A model generated the notes under the pieces. That model was given only the letters and a program-made list of their open reading frames with translations. It did no database searches and was not told the DNA's origin. 64,000 nt of DNA from Phycicoccus jejuensis (lineage in GTDB: Bacteria; Actinomycetota; Actinomycetes; Actinomycetales; Dermatophilaceae). The translations under genes and the position numbers were made by a program. Shown here in pieces: positions 24,657 through 33,887 of the stretch (within the stretch, counting starts at the first letter, position 1; each line of letters opens with the position of its first letter). The stretch lies in contig NZ_JOEE01000006.1 in assembly GCF_000720925.1 (NCBI RefSeq), positions 124,001-188,000 of the forward strand, in the 5' to 3' direction.

Positions 24657-25708
24657 GGGCCGCCCGCTTCCACGCCCGCGGCGACATCCGCGTCGACGAC
24701 GTCCCCGAGCCGGCGACCCGGCCGGGCACCGTCAAGGTCGAGGTCGAGTGGTGCGGCATCTGCGGCACCGACCTGCACGAGTACCTCGACGGCCCGATCT
24801 TCGCGCCGACGGCCGAGGCGCCGCACCCGCTGACCGGTGAGTCGGCCCCGATCACCCTCGGCCACGAGTTCGCCGGCGTCGTCGCCGAGCTCGGCGAGGG
24901 CGTGACCGACCTCGCGGTCGGAGACCGGGTCGTCGTCGAGCCGTACATCATCTGCGGGCGGTGCGACGCGTGCCGGCAGGGCCGCTACAACGTCTGCGCG
25001 ACACTGGGATTCGTCGGGCTCTCGGGCCACGGCGGCGGCTTCAGCCAGTTCGTCGTCGCCGAGCGCCGCTGGGTCCATCCGCTCGGGGAGCTCGGGACGG
25101 ACGTGGGCGCGCTCATCGAGCCGCTCGCCGTCGCCTACCACGCGGTGCGGCTCTCGGGCGCGCAGCCGCAGCACTCCGCGCTCGTGTTCGGCGCCGGGCC
25201 GATCGGCCTCGTGACGACGGCCTGCCTCAAGGCGGTCGGCGTCGAGGAGGTGCTCGTCGTGGAGCCGGCGCGGGCCCGCAAGGAGAAGGCGCTCGTCGCC
25301 GGGGCCGACCACGTCGTCGACCCGCGGGACGCCGACGTCGTCGAGGCGGTCATGGAGATCACGGACGGCCGCGGCGCCGACGTGTCCTTCGAGTGCGCCG
25401 GCCTCGACCAGGTGCTCGCGACGGCCATCCGCTCGACCCGCGCCGGCGGCCGCTGCGTCAACGTCGCGATCTGGGGCCACGAGGCGTCGGTGGCGATGAA
25501 CGACCTCGTCTTCCGCGAGGTCGACGTCCTCGGCAGCCTGGCCTACTGCGACGACCACCCGGCGACCATCGCCATGGTCCGCGACGGCAAGGTCGACCCG
25601 TACCAGTTCATCACCGGGCGGATCGACCTCGGCGACATCGTCGAGCAGGGCTTCCGGCAGCTCGTCGACAACAAGGAGGAGAACGTCAAGATCCTCGTCC
25701 ACCCCTGA
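24653..25708 (+). CDS. Zinc-dependent alcohol dehydrogenase, 2,3-butanediol dehydrogenase-like
   Basis: A 351-residue medium-chain dehydrogenase. The catalytic zinc site is CGICGTDLHEY with GHEF; the structural zinc site is CGRCDACRQGRYNVC. The NAD domain has FGAGPIGLVTTACLKA. The insert between TDLHEY and the GHE motif (DGPIFAPTAEAPHPLTGES) is typical of (R,R)-butanediol dehydrogenases. ATG 24653 overlaps the monooxygenase stop (ATGA), so they are coupled. A strong terminator follows at 25743. The real alcohol substrate depends on the monooxygenase and is not known. Confidence 0.9.
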   Translation: MRAARFHARGDIRVDDVPEPATRPGTVKVEVEWCGICGTDLHEYLDGPIFAPTAEAPHPLTGESAPITLGHEFAGVVAELGEGVTDLAVGDRVVVEPYIICGRCDACRQGRYNVCATLGFVGLSGHGGGFSQFVVAERRWVHPLGELGTDVGALIEPLAVAYHAVRLSGAQPQHSALVFGAGPIGLVTTACLKAVGVEEVLVVEPARARKEKALVAGADHVVDPRDADVVEAVMEITDGRGADVSFECAGLDQVLATAIRSTRAGGRCVNVAIWGHEASVAMNDLVFREVDVLGSLAYCDDHPATIAMVRDGKVDPYQFITGRIDLGDIVEQGFRQLVDNKEENVKILVHP

Positions 25709-25742
25709 TCGGGAGGGCGCGCCGGACCGCGCCCCCCGACGC

Positions 25743-25781
25743 CCCCTCCCGCGGCCGGTCCCTCCCCGGCCGCGGGAGGGG
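25743..25781. terminator. Strong terminator hairpin
   Basis: CCCCTCCCGCGGCCGG (25743-25758) pairs perfectly with 25766-25781 across a 7-nt loop: a 16-bp stem 35 bp after the dehydrogenase stop codon. Confidence 0.8.
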
Positions 25782-25850
25782 TGCGCGGTGGCAGGGTGGG
25801 AGGCGGCGCCACCGACCGGTCGGCGCCGCCACGGACGATGGAGGAACGAC

Positions 25851-26693
25851 GTGCGGGTCGCGGTGCTGGGGACGGGGATCATGGGCAGCGGGATGGTCCG
25901 CAGCCTGCTGCGCGAGGGGCACGAGGTCGTGGCCTGGAACCGCACGGCGGAGCGCGCCGAGCCGCTCGCCGCCGACGGCGCGACGGTGGCCGGCTCGGTG
26001 GCCGAGGCCGCGGACGACGCCGACGTCGTCGTGACGATGCTCTTCGACGCGGACGCGACCGTCGAGGTCGGCCGGGAGGTCGTCGCGCACCTGCGCGAGG
26101 ACGCCGTCTGGCTGCAGTGCGGCACCGTCGGCGTCGAGGGGGCCGCGCGGGTGGCCGAGGTCGGTGACGGGCGGGTGCTCGACGCTCCGGTCCTCGGGAC
26201 GCGCAAGCCGGCCGAGGAGGGCGCGCTGGTCGTGCTGCTCTCGGGCCCGGAGGCGTTGAGGCAGAGGGTGGCTCCGGTGCTCGAGGCCATCGGGTCGCGG
26301 TCGGTCGTGGCCGGTGACGAGGTCGGGGCGGCGAGCGCGCTCAAGCTCGCGTGCAACGCGTGGGTGGCACTGCTGACGGCGGGGACGGCGCAGTCGCTCG
26401 CCCTCGCCGGCGCGCTCGGGGTCGACCCCGCGCTGTTCCTCGAGGCCATCGACGGCGGCCCGGTCTTCGCTCCCTACGCGAAGGTCAAGGGCGGGGCGAT
26501 GCTCGCGGAGGACTGGACGCCCTCGTTCGAGGTCGACGGGGTCGTCAAGGACCTCGGCCTCATGGTCTCGGCGGGCGCGGCGGCCGGCTTCCCGACCGAA
26601 CTGCTCCACGTCCTGCACGAGCTCTTCGCGCAGGCGTCGGGAGCCGGGCACGGCGCCGACGACATGGCCGCGGTCCGTACCGTCTTCCCCTGA
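25851..26693 (+). CDS. NAD(P)-dependent beta-hydroxyacid dehydrogenase (3-hydroxyisobutyrate dehydrogenase-like)
   Basis: A 280-residue two-domain enzyme. VAVLGTGIMGSGMVRSLLREGHEV is the N-terminal NAD(P) motif (shown in part). DAPVLGTRKPAEEGAL is the substrate-site loop, and ASALKLACNAW carries the catalytic Lys. GVVKDLGLM is the conserved C-terminal segment. GTG 25851 has GGAGGAACGAC ahead. Members act on 3-hydroxyisobutyrate, tartronate semialdehyde or related acids, or as imine reductases; the substrate is not clear here. It is a single-gene unit between a terminator and a palindrome array. Confidence 0.87.
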   Translation: MRVAVLGTGIMGSGMVRSLLREGHEVVAWNRTAERAEPLAADGATVAGSVAEAADDADVVVTMLFDADATVEVGREVVAHLREDAVWLQCGTVGVEGAARVAEVGDGRVLDAPVLGTRKPAEEGALVVLLSGPEALRQRVAPVLEAIGSRSVVAGDEVGAASALKLACNAWVALLTAGTAQSLALAGALGVDPALFLEAIDGGPVFAPYAKVKGGAMLAEDWTPSFEVDGVVKDLGLMVSAGAAAGFPTELLHVLHELFAQASGAGHGADDMAAVRTVFP

Positions 26694-26701
26694 CCCTCCT
26701 C

Positions 26702-26813
26702 GGGTCGAGTGCGGAAGTGGTCGCCGGGGCAGCCGCTTCCGCCCTCGCCCCGGACAGGCGCCCGGGTCGAGTGCGCCGGCGGTAGCGCAGGCAGCCGCTT
26801 CCGCCCTCGACCC
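26702..26813. repeat. Tandem palindromes, 62-bp period (GGGTCGAG family)
   Basis: Two units start with GGGTCGAGTGCG at 26702 and 26764. Each continues to GCAGCCGCTTCCGCCCTCG, so the arms GGGTCGAG/CTCGACCC close a hairpin (26702-26751, 26764-26813). It sits between the convergent dehydrogenase and aldose epimerase genes. Confidence 0.72.
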
Positions 26814-26836
26814 CGACGGGGGCGCTGGTCGCCTCG

Positions 26837-27823
26837 TCAGGAGCGGCCGACGCGCCAGGTGGTGCGGGCCTCGAACACCTCGCCGGGGCGCAGGGTCGCG
26901 TCGGGGAAGGCCGGATGGTGCGCCGCGTCCGGGAAGCCCTGCGTCTCGAGCGCCACACCGGCGGACCGGCGCAGCGGACGGCCGTCGAGGCCGGTCAGCG
27001 ACCCGTCGAAGTGCGCCCCGGTGTAGACCTGCACCGCCGGGCGGTCGGTGTGCACCTCGACCCACCGGCCGCTCGCCCCGACGAGCCGGGCGGCCCGCCG
27101 CATCCCCGCCCCGTCGACGACGAGGTTGTGGTCGAGGCCGCCGCCGCGCACGAGCTGCTCGTCGTCGAGGGCCAGGACGTCACCGATGCGTCGCGCCTGC
27201 CGCAGGTCGAACAGCGTGCCGTCGACCGGCAGCACGTCGCCCGTCGGCAGCAGGTCCGGGCCGACCGGGGTGAAGGACGACGCGTCGACCTCGAGGCGGT
27301 GGTCGAGGACGTCCGGGGCGTCGTCGAGCGCGAAGTAGGCGTGGTTGGTCATCCCCAGGTAGGTGGCGGCCGTCGTCGTCGCGTGGTGGTGCAGCCGCAC
27401 CTCGTCGCCGGCGACCTCGTACGTGACCCGCGCGGTCACCTCGCCGGGCAGCCCCTGGTCGCCGTCCGGGCTGACCAGCCCGAGCACGACCCGGGACGGC
27501 GCCTCCTCGAGGACCTCCCAGGTGCGCCGGTCCCAGCCCTCGGGCCCGCCGTGCAGCGCGTTGGCGCCGTCGTTCGGTGGGACGCGGTGCTCGGTGCCGT
27601 CGACGACGACGCGGCCGCCGCCGAGCCGGTTCGTGAAGCGGCCGACGGTCGCGCCGAGGTAGCCGCCGTCCGCGACGTAGGTGCCGGGGTCGTGGTGGCC
27701 GAGGACGAGGTCGACCGGGCCGCCGTCGTCGAGGGTCAGCCGGCGCACGGCGGCCCCGGCGGTGAGGACCTCGAGGGCCAGCCGGTCGCTGCGCAGGACG
27801 AGGGTGCGGGAGGGAGCGCTCAC
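26837..27823 (-). CDS. galM: Aldose 1-epimerase
   Basis: A 328-residue cytosolic mutarotase that interconverts alpha and beta hexoses. Family marks are ATVGRFTNRLGGGRV, NDGANALHGGPEGWDRR (substrate His), LGMTNHAYFAL (catalytic His), DHNLVV (substrate Asp) and the base in VALETQGFPDA. The open frame reaches far upstream antisense to the kinase gene, but GTG 27823 lies 6 nt after CAGGAT and looks leaderless. It is divergent from the histidine kinase gene with 99 bp between starts. No galactose genes are adjacent. Confidence 0.92.
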   Translation of the reverse strand: MSAPSRTLVLRSDRLALEVLTAGAAVRRLTLDDGGPVDLVLGHHDPGTYVADGGYLGATVGRFTNRLGGGRVVVDGTEHRVPPNDGANALHGGPEGWDRRTWEVLEEAPSRVVLGLVSPDGDQGLPGEVTARVTYEVAGDEVRLHHHATTTAATYLGMTNHAYFALDDAPDVLDHRLEVDASSFTPVGPDLLPTGDVLPVDGTLFDLRQARRIGDVLALDDEQLVRGGGLDHNLVVDGAGMRRAARLVGASGRWVEVHTDRPAVQVYTGAHFDGSLTGLDGRPLRRSAGVALETQGFPDAAHHPAFPDATLRPGEVFEARTTWRVGRS

Positions 27824-29270
27824 GGCGCCATCCTGCCCGGTGCGGCGCTTCCTGAGAGGCGGGTGGGTCGGGCCGCCGCTCCGGCCGGGCGGGGCGTCGG
27901 CGCGCCCGCCTAGACTCGCCGCATGCGCGTCCGGCTCGGCCTGAGGAGCCGCATCCTCGCCCTGACGATGCCGGTCGTCCTGCTCATCAGCGCCGCGCTC
28001 GCCGGCATCGTCTACCTCTCGCTCGGGCAGGTGCTCGAGGCCTCCGCCCGGGACGTCGCGCGCGCCGAGGTGGTCGAGCTGCGCGCCGACCTCGCGGTGC
28101 ACGGCGTGAGCGACCTCATCGGCACGCACGCCGTCCTCGACGGCAACCGCGTCGTCCAGGTCGTCGACCCGCGCACCCGCGAGGTCGTCGCCGCGACGGG
28201 CGGCGCCCCCACGACGCCGCTGCTCCGGGTCGAGCCCGAGGGCGACTCCGTGCGCGTCGAGAAGGTCAGCGACGTCACCGGGCTGCCCGAGGGCGCGTGG
28301 GTCGTGGCCACCGCCGACGCCTCCTCGCCCGAGAACGAGCACTACACGCTGCTCGTCGGGGTGCCGACCCGTGTCGAGACGACCGCGCTCGGGCAGTCCA
28401 CCGAGTTCGCGTTCATCGGCGCCGTCGGGCTCATCGCCCTCCTCGGCGCCGTGACGACCTTCGCGGTCGGCCAGGCCCTGCGCCCCGTCGAGCGGATGCG
28501 CGACCAGGTCGAGGCCGTCGCCGCCTCGGGCGCGCCACCGGCCCCCGGCCCGGCCCTCGAGGTGCCCGCCGGGCGCGACGAGCTCGCCCGCCTCGCCGAG
28601 ACGATGAACCACCTCCTCGAGCGGATGCACACCGCCGACGCCTCGCGCCGGGCGTTCGTCGCCGACGCCGGCCACGAGCTGCGCAGCCCGCTCGCGACGA
28701 TCCGGGTGCTCCTCGACCGGCTCGCCGAGGAGCGGCCGAGCACCGACCGGCAGGCGACCGCGGCCCGCGCGTCCGCCGAGGTCGACCGCCTGGCCGTCCT
28801 CGTCGAGGACCTGCTGACCCTCGCCTCCGCCGACGAGCACGCGATGGTCCTGCACCGCGCCGAGATCGACCTCGACGACGTCGTCCTCGCCGAGACCGGG
28901 GCGCTGCGGGCGCGGGGGATGCCCGTCTCGGTCGCCGTCGAGCCGGTGCGCCTCGAGGGCGACCCCGCGCGGCTCGGGCGGGTCGTGCGCAACCTCCTCG
29001 AGAACGCCGAGCGGCACCGCAACGAGGTCGTCCGCGTCCGGCTCGGCCACGACGGGGAGGCCGCCGTGCTCACCGTCGACAACGACGGCCCGCCCATCGA
29101 GCCGGCCGACCGCGACCGCGTCTTCAACCGCTTCGTGCGCCTCGACGACTCGCGCACCCGCGGCACGGGCGGCACCGGCCTCGGTCTGGCCATCGTCGCC
29201 GAGGTCGTGGCGGCGCACGACGGCACGGTCGAGGCCACCGAGAGCCCCGAGGGATGGTGCCGCTTCGCGG

Positions 29271-29960
<690 letters not shown>

Positions 29961-30035
29961 CGCGTCTCCCTCCGTGCGGTCGTCGTGCTGCGGGACCCTA
30001 CCCCCCGCGCGTCGTCGGACGCTCCGGACGTCAGG

Positions 30036-30123
30036 TACAGTACTCGGGTCCGGTCGGCCGAGAGGCGCTCCGGACCTCGGACCGGCGTCCGGGAGCTGCG
30101 AACCCCCTGCACGCAGCTCCCGG
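30036..30123 (+). ncRNA. Candidate small structured transcript or leader
   Basis: TACAGT at 30036-30041 could be a -10 box. The next 80 nt fold into two stems: GGTCCG with CGGACC, then CCGGGAGCTGCG (30089-30100) with CGCAGCTCCCGG (30112-30123), a 12-bp perfect stem followed by GCGTCTTCCG. It lies in the gap between the response regulator and the Rho-N protein genes, both minus strand, so the second hairpin could equally be the terminator of the Rho-N gene. Confidence 0.35.
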
Positions 30124-30179
30124 GCGTCTTCCGTTGTGGGGGAATCTTATTCGTCGGGCGTGGAGCGACGGGCCGACGC

Positions 30180-30452
30180 TCAGTGGTCGCGCAGCGCCTC
30201 GATCAGCTCGTCCTTGGACATCGACGAGCGGCCCTCGACCTCGAGCTCCCGAGCGCGCTCCTGGAGCTCCTTCTTCGTCCACTCCTCGTAGGCCGGGGAC
30301 GAGCCCCCCTTGTGGCCCACGGCGGAGCGCGAGGTGTTGGCGGCGGCGTTGGCGATGCGCGCCGACTTCTCCTTGCTGTTGCCCTCGTCCCGCAGCTTCT
30401 CGTAGAGCTCGGGGTCCTTGACCGAGGGTCCGGGGTCCTTGCGTGCGGGCAC
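30180..30452 (-). CDS. Small protein with Rho termination factor N-terminal (SAP-like) domain
   Basis: A 90-residue basic protein. Residues 1-50 (SVKDPELYEKLRDEG, then KEKSARIANAAAN) match the DUF7218-like family, and residues 55-88 (WTKKELQERARELEVEG, then SMSKDELIEALR) are a Rho-N helix-extended-helix that binds nucleic acid. GTG 30452 follows GGAGG. These small proteins are frequent in actinobacteria and sometimes annotated as plasmid-stabilisation-like, without proof. It is divergent from the transaminase gene. Confidence 0.85.
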   Translation of the reverse strand: MPARKDPGPSVKDPELYEKLRDEGNSKEKSARIANAAANTSRSAVGHKGGSSPAYEEWTKKELQERARELEVEGRSSMSKDELIEALRDH

Positions 30453-30597
30453 GGCCGCCTCCTTCGTCGCTGGTTCGTCGTTCCTACCCTCTCCCGGCCC
30501 CGGTCACGCTCCCGGCGTGGAACCGACCCTCGCACGCCCCGTGGGACGACGGATTCCGCGGGTTTCGGCAGCGATTTCGCGCGGTTAGGATGCCGCC

Positions 30598-31932
30598 ATG
30601 ATCGAGCAGCAGCGGATCCTCGCGACCGCCATCCCCGGCCCGCGCTCCCAGGAGCTCCAGGCGCGCAAGACGGCCGCGGTCGCCTCCGGCGTCGGCACCG
30701 GCCTGCCGGTCTACGTGACGGACGGCGCGGGCGGCATCATCCGCGACGTCGACGGCAACCAGCTCATCGACCTCGGCTCCGGCATCGCGGTGACGACCGT
30801 CGGCAACGGCAACCAGCGGGTCGTCGACGCCGTGACCGAGCAGATCGCCCGGTTCACGCACACCTGCTTCATGGTGACGCCGTACCAGCCCTACCTCGAG
30901 GTCTGCGAGAAGCTCAACGCGCTGACCCCCGGCGACCACGAGAAGCGCTCGGCCCTGTTCAACTCCGGCGCCGAGGCCGTCGAGAACGCCGTGAAGATCG
31001 CCCGGCACGCCACCGGCCGGCAGGCGGTCGTCGTGTTCGAGCACGGCTACCACGGTCGCACCAACCTGACGATGGGCATGACCGCGAAGAACATGCCCTA
31101 CAAGCACCGCTTCGGCCCGTTCGCACCCGAGGTCTACCGCGTGCCGATGGCCTACCCGTACCGCTGGGCCGGCGGCCCGGAGCGCTGCGCCGAGGAGGCG
31201 CTGCGCACGGTGACCGACATGATCCACGCGCAGGTCGGCGAGGAGAACACCGCCGCCGTCGTCATCGAGCCGATCCAGGGCGAGGGCGGCTTCATCGTCC
31301 CGCCGGATGGCTTCCTGCCCGGCCTGGCCGAGTACTGCCGCGAGCACGGCATCGTCTTCGTCGCCGACGAGGTGCAGTCCGGGTTCTGCCGCACCGGCGA
31401 CTGGTTCGCCAGCGACCACGAGGGCGTCGTCCCGGACCTCATCACGACCGCGAAGGGGATCGCCGGCGGCATGCCGCTCGCGGCGGTCACCGGCCGCGCC
31501 GACCTCATGGACGCCGTCCACGGCGGCGGCCTCGGCGGCACCTACGGGGGCAACCCGGTCGCCTGCGCGGCGGCGCTCGCGAGCATCGAGTCGATGGAGG
31601 TCGACGACCTCGGCGGCCGGGCGCGCAGCATCGGCAAGATCCTCGGCGACCGGCTCGGCTCGCTCGCCGAGAAGCACCCCGAGATCGGCGACGTCCGTGG
31701 GCGTGGCGCGATGATGGCGATGGAGCTCGTCACCGACCCCGCGACGAAGGAGCCCGCGGCCGCCCTCGCCGCCGCCGTCAACAAGGGCTGCCACGAGCGC
31801 GGCGTCGTCACGCTGACCTGCGGCACCTACGGCAACGTGTTCCGCTTCCTGCCGCCGCTCTCGATCGGCGACGACCTGCTCCACGAGGCGATGGACGTCC
31901 TCGAGGAGTCGATGGGCGCGGCGCTGGCCTGA
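30598..31932 (+). CDS. gabT: 4-aminobutyrate transaminase
   Basis: A 444-residue class III PLP aminotransferase that moves the amino group of GABA to 2-oxoglutarate, giving succinate semialdehyde. The PLP-binding Lys is K286 in TTAKGIAGGMP; FNSGAEAVENAVKIAR binds phosphate; VIEPIQGEGG and VADEVQSGFCRTG are family signatures. The ATG is 6 nt after TAGGAT and probably leaderless. An SDR gene follows after 2 nt. No succinate semialdehyde dehydrogenase is in the window. Confidence 0.93.
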   Translation: MIEQQRILATAIPGPRSQELQARKTAAVASGVGTGLPVYVTDGAGGIIRDVDGNQLIDLGSGIAVTTVGNGNQRVVDAVTEQIARFTHTCFMVTPYQPYLEVCEKLNALTPGDHEKRSALFNSGAEAVENAVKIARHATGRQAVVVFEHGYHGRTNLTMGMTAKNMPYKHRFGPFAPEVYRVPMAYPYRWAGGPERCAEEALRTVTDMIHAQVGEENTAAVVIEPIQGEGGFIVPPDGFLPGLAEYCREHGIVFVADEVQSGFCRTGDWFASDHEGVVPDLITTAKGIAGGMPLAAVTGRADLMDAVHGGGLGGTYGGNPVACAAALASIESMEVDDLGGRARSIGKILGDRLGSLAEKHPEIGDVRGRGAMMAMELVTDPATKEPAAALAAAVNKGCHERGVVTLTCGTYGNVFRFLPPLSIGDDLLHEAMDVLEESMGAALA

Positions 31933-31934
31933 GC

Positions 31935-32738
31935 GTGGCCACCTCCCTCCCCGCCGCGTTCGACCTCTCCGGGCGCACGGCGCTCGTCACCGGTGCGGGC
32001 TCACCGACCGGCATCGGGATGGCCTGCGCGCGCCTGCTGGCCGAGTGCGGCGCCCGGGTCGTCGTCGGGGCCACCACCGACCGAGCGCACGAGCGGGCCG
32101 CCGAGCTGCGGGCCGAGGGCCATGACGCGGCCGGAGTCGTGGCCGACCTCACGACGCCGGACGGGGCCTCGACAGCCGTCGCCGCCGCGCTGGAGCTCGC
32201 TGGCGGGCTCGACGTGCTCGTCAACAACGCGGGGATGGTCTCGGTCGCGTCCGGCGGCGACTACCTCGGCGGCGACCTCGAGGGGACGCCGCCCGACCGG
32301 TGGTCGGCCTCGATCGCGCGCAACCTCGACACCGCGTACCTCGTGACGCGGGCCGCCCTGCCCCACCTGCGCCGCAGCGGGGCGGGGCGCGTCGTCATGG
32401 TGTCGTCGACCGCCGGGCCGGTCATGGCGCTGCGCTCGGACGTCGCCTACGCCGCGGCCAAGGCCGGGGTGGTCGGCCTGGCGCGGGCCGTGGCCGTCGA
32501 CGAGGCGGTGCACGGCGTGACGGCCAACGCGGTCGCGCCGGGGTGGATCGCCACGGGGTCGCAGACCCCGTCGGAGGAGCGCGAGGGGCACCTCGTCCCC
32601 GCCGGCCGCTCGGGGACGGCGCAGGAGGTCGCGGCGGCGGTCGCCTTCCTCGCGAGCCCGGGCGCCGCCTACGTCACCGGCCAGCTGCTCGTCGTCGACG
32701 GTGGCAACGGGGTGGCGGAGGAGCGCCTGCCCCGCTGA
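31935..32738 (+). CDS. Short-chain dehydrogenase/reductase
   Basis: A 267-residue SDR: nucleotide motif TGAGSPTGIGMA (glycine spacing slightly expanded), NNAG in VLVNNAGMVSV, catalytic Ser in VMVSSTAG, YAAAKAG for Tyr and Lys, and VAPGWIATG. GTG 31935 comes 2 nt after the gabT stop, so it is cotranscribed. A role in reducing a semialdehyde made by GabT is possible but unproved; the family resembles 3-oxoacyl-ACP reductase-like enzymes. A hairpin at 32770 probably ends this unit. Confidence 0.88.
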   Translation: MATSLPAAFDLSGRTALVTGAGSPTGIGMACARLLAECGARVVVGATTDRAHERAAELRAEGHDAAGVVADLTTPDGASTAVAAALELAGGLDVLVNNAGMVSVASGGDYLGGDLEGTPPDRWSASIARNLDTAYLVTRAALPHLRRSGAGRVVMVSSTAGPVMALRSDVAYAAAKAGVVGLARAVAVDEAVHGVTANAVAPGWIATGSQTPSEEREGHLVPAGRSGTAQEVAAAVAFLASPGAAYVTGQLLVVDGGNGVAEERLPR

Positions 32739-32769
32739 GCGACGCGGTGCCGGGCGCCGCCGCGGTTCC

Positions 32770-32805
32770 TGCCGGATGCGCACGCGGCTGCCGTCGCATC
32801 CGGCA
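32770..32805. terminator. Terminator hairpin
   Basis: TGCCGGATGCG (32770-32780) pairs perfectly with CGCATCCGGCA (32795-32805) across a 14-nt loop. It lies between the converging SDR and glyoxalase genes and may serve both. Confidence 0.7.
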
Positions 32806-32837
32806 ACACCCCCGGCGTCGGCGGTGGGCGACGGTCG

Positions 32838-33206
32838 TCAGGCGCGGTCGTGGAGCGTCACGTGGTAGCCGTCCGGGTCGGCGAAGGTGAAGGTGCGCCC
32901 GAACGGCCCGTCGACGGGCGCGGCCACGACGGGGTGACCGTCGGCGACGAGCGCGTCGTGGATGTCCTGGACGTCGGTGGCGTGCAGCCACACCGCGGTG
33001 CCCACGCCCGGGCGCTGGCCTGCCCCGAGGTCGGTGCCCGGCACAACGTCGCGCAGCGCGAAGGCGATCGGCCGGGTCTCGAAGACGACCGCGTGCGGCG
33101 GACCGGCGGGGGAGCGGACGAGGCCGAGGTAGGTCTCGTAGAACGCCTGCGAGGCGTCGAGGTCGCGGACCTGGAGCGAGACGAAGTCGGGGCCGGTCAC
33201 GGGCAT
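32838..33206 (-). CDS. Glyoxalase/VOC-family protein
   Basis: A 122-residue vicinal-oxygen-chelate protein with two beta-alpha-beta-beta-beta modules: FVSLQVRDLDASQAFYETYLG at the start (shown in part) and a C-terminal FGRTFTFADPDGYHVTLHD. Metal-ligand positions are only partly kept, so it may bind a ligand instead of catalysing a reaction. ATG 33206 has GGAGGAAACC. It is divergent from a MarR regulator, and two identical operator-like palindromes lie between them, so it is almost certainly that regulator's target, probably in defence against a reactive compound or antibiotic. Confidence 0.88.
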   Translation of the reverse strand: MPVTGPDFVSLQVRDLDASQAFYETYLGLVRSPAGPPHAVVFETRPIAFALRDVVPGTDLGAGQRPGVGTAVWLHATDVQDIHDALVADGHPVVAAPVDGPFGRTFTFADPDGYHVTLHDRA

Positions 33207-33227
33207 GGTTTCCTCCTGCGGGTTAAG

Positions 33228-33271
33228 TGTCAGTTTTCTGACACGTCGCACTGTATGTCAGACTCCTGACA
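33228..33271. promoter_or_regulatory. Twin MarR operators, TGTCAG-N4-CTGACA
   Basis: Perfect inverted repeats at 33228-33243 (spacer TTTT) and 33256-33271 (spacer ACTC) share identical 6-bp half sites, with centres 28 bp apart. The second covers a CAGACT -10 box and touches the marR start codon; the first lies in the glyoxalase promoter (TTAAC near 33223 on the minus strand). This predicts that MarR represses both genes. Confidence 0.82.
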
Positions 33272-33711
33272 TGAGTCCAGAGCGCGACGGCGTCGACCTC
33301 GACACCTCGGTCGGGTACCTGCTCAAGGTGGCCTCGAGCGCCCTGCGCGCGGCGATGGAGCACGCGCTGCGCCCGCTCGGGATGACGGTCACCCACTACT
33401 CGACGCTCGAGCTGCTCGCCCAGCGCCCGGGCCTGTCCGGCGCCGAGCTCGCCCGCGGGACGTTCGTCACCCGGCAGTCGATGCACGTCCTGCTGCAGTC
33501 GCTCGAGGAGCTGGGGCACGTCACGCGGCCGCAGGAGGCCGAGGTCGGCAGGACGCTGCCGGCGACCCTCACGCCGCTGGGGCGCCGGCGCCTCGCCCTG
33601 GCGAGCGCGGCCGTCCGGGAGGTCGAGCAGACGATGCTCGGCGGCCTCACCGAGGGCGACCGGGTCGAGGCGTTGCGCCTCCTGCGCTCGATGGCCGACG
33701 CCCTGCGCTGA
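33271..33711 (+). CDS. MarR-family transcriptional regulator
   Basis: A 146-residue winged-helix regulator: YLLKVASSALRAAMEHALRP helix (shown in part), THYSTLELLAQRPGLSGAEL, recognition helix FVTRQSMHVLLQSLEELGHV and wing VGRTLPATLTPLG. ATG 33271 is 6 nt after CAGACT and is probably leaderless. Two TGTCAG-N4-CTGACA operators sit in the shared promoter region, so autoregulation and control of the divergent glyoxalase are expected. The ligand is unknown. Confidence 0.92.
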   Translation: MSPERDGVDLDTSVGYLLKVASSALRAAMEHALRPLGMTVTHYSTLELLAQRPGLSGAELARGTFVTRQSMHVLLQSLEELGHVTRPQEAEVGRTLPATLTPLGRRRLALASAAVREVEQTMLGGLTEGDRVEALRLLRSMADALR

Positions 33712-33828
33712 CCCCGCACGTGCGGGCTTTTCGTGGTCGGGCGGGGGTTCGGACAGCGACAACCCCGCACGTGCGGGCTTTTCGTGGTCGGGCGGGGGTT
33801 CGGACAGCGACAACCCCGCACGTGCGGG
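33712..33828. repeat. 51-bp tandem repeat with CCCGCACGTGCGGG palindrome
   Basis: Perfect 14-bp palindromes lie at 33713, 33764 and 33815, exactly 51 bp apart. The two full units are identical by eye, including CTTTTCGTGGTCGG after each palindrome; the third copy is cut after the palindrome. It starts right at the marR stop codon. The palindrome followed by CTTTTCG may work as a terminator. Confidence 0.85.
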
Positions 33829-33887
33829 ATCTCCTGCGGGCCGGGAGAGCGGTCGGGAGGGGGCGCCGACGCTCGTAGAATCGGCGG

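Noticed and set aside
33712..33828. CRISPR array
   Set aside because: Repeats are whole 51-bp identical tandem units without unique spacers, and no cas genes are near.
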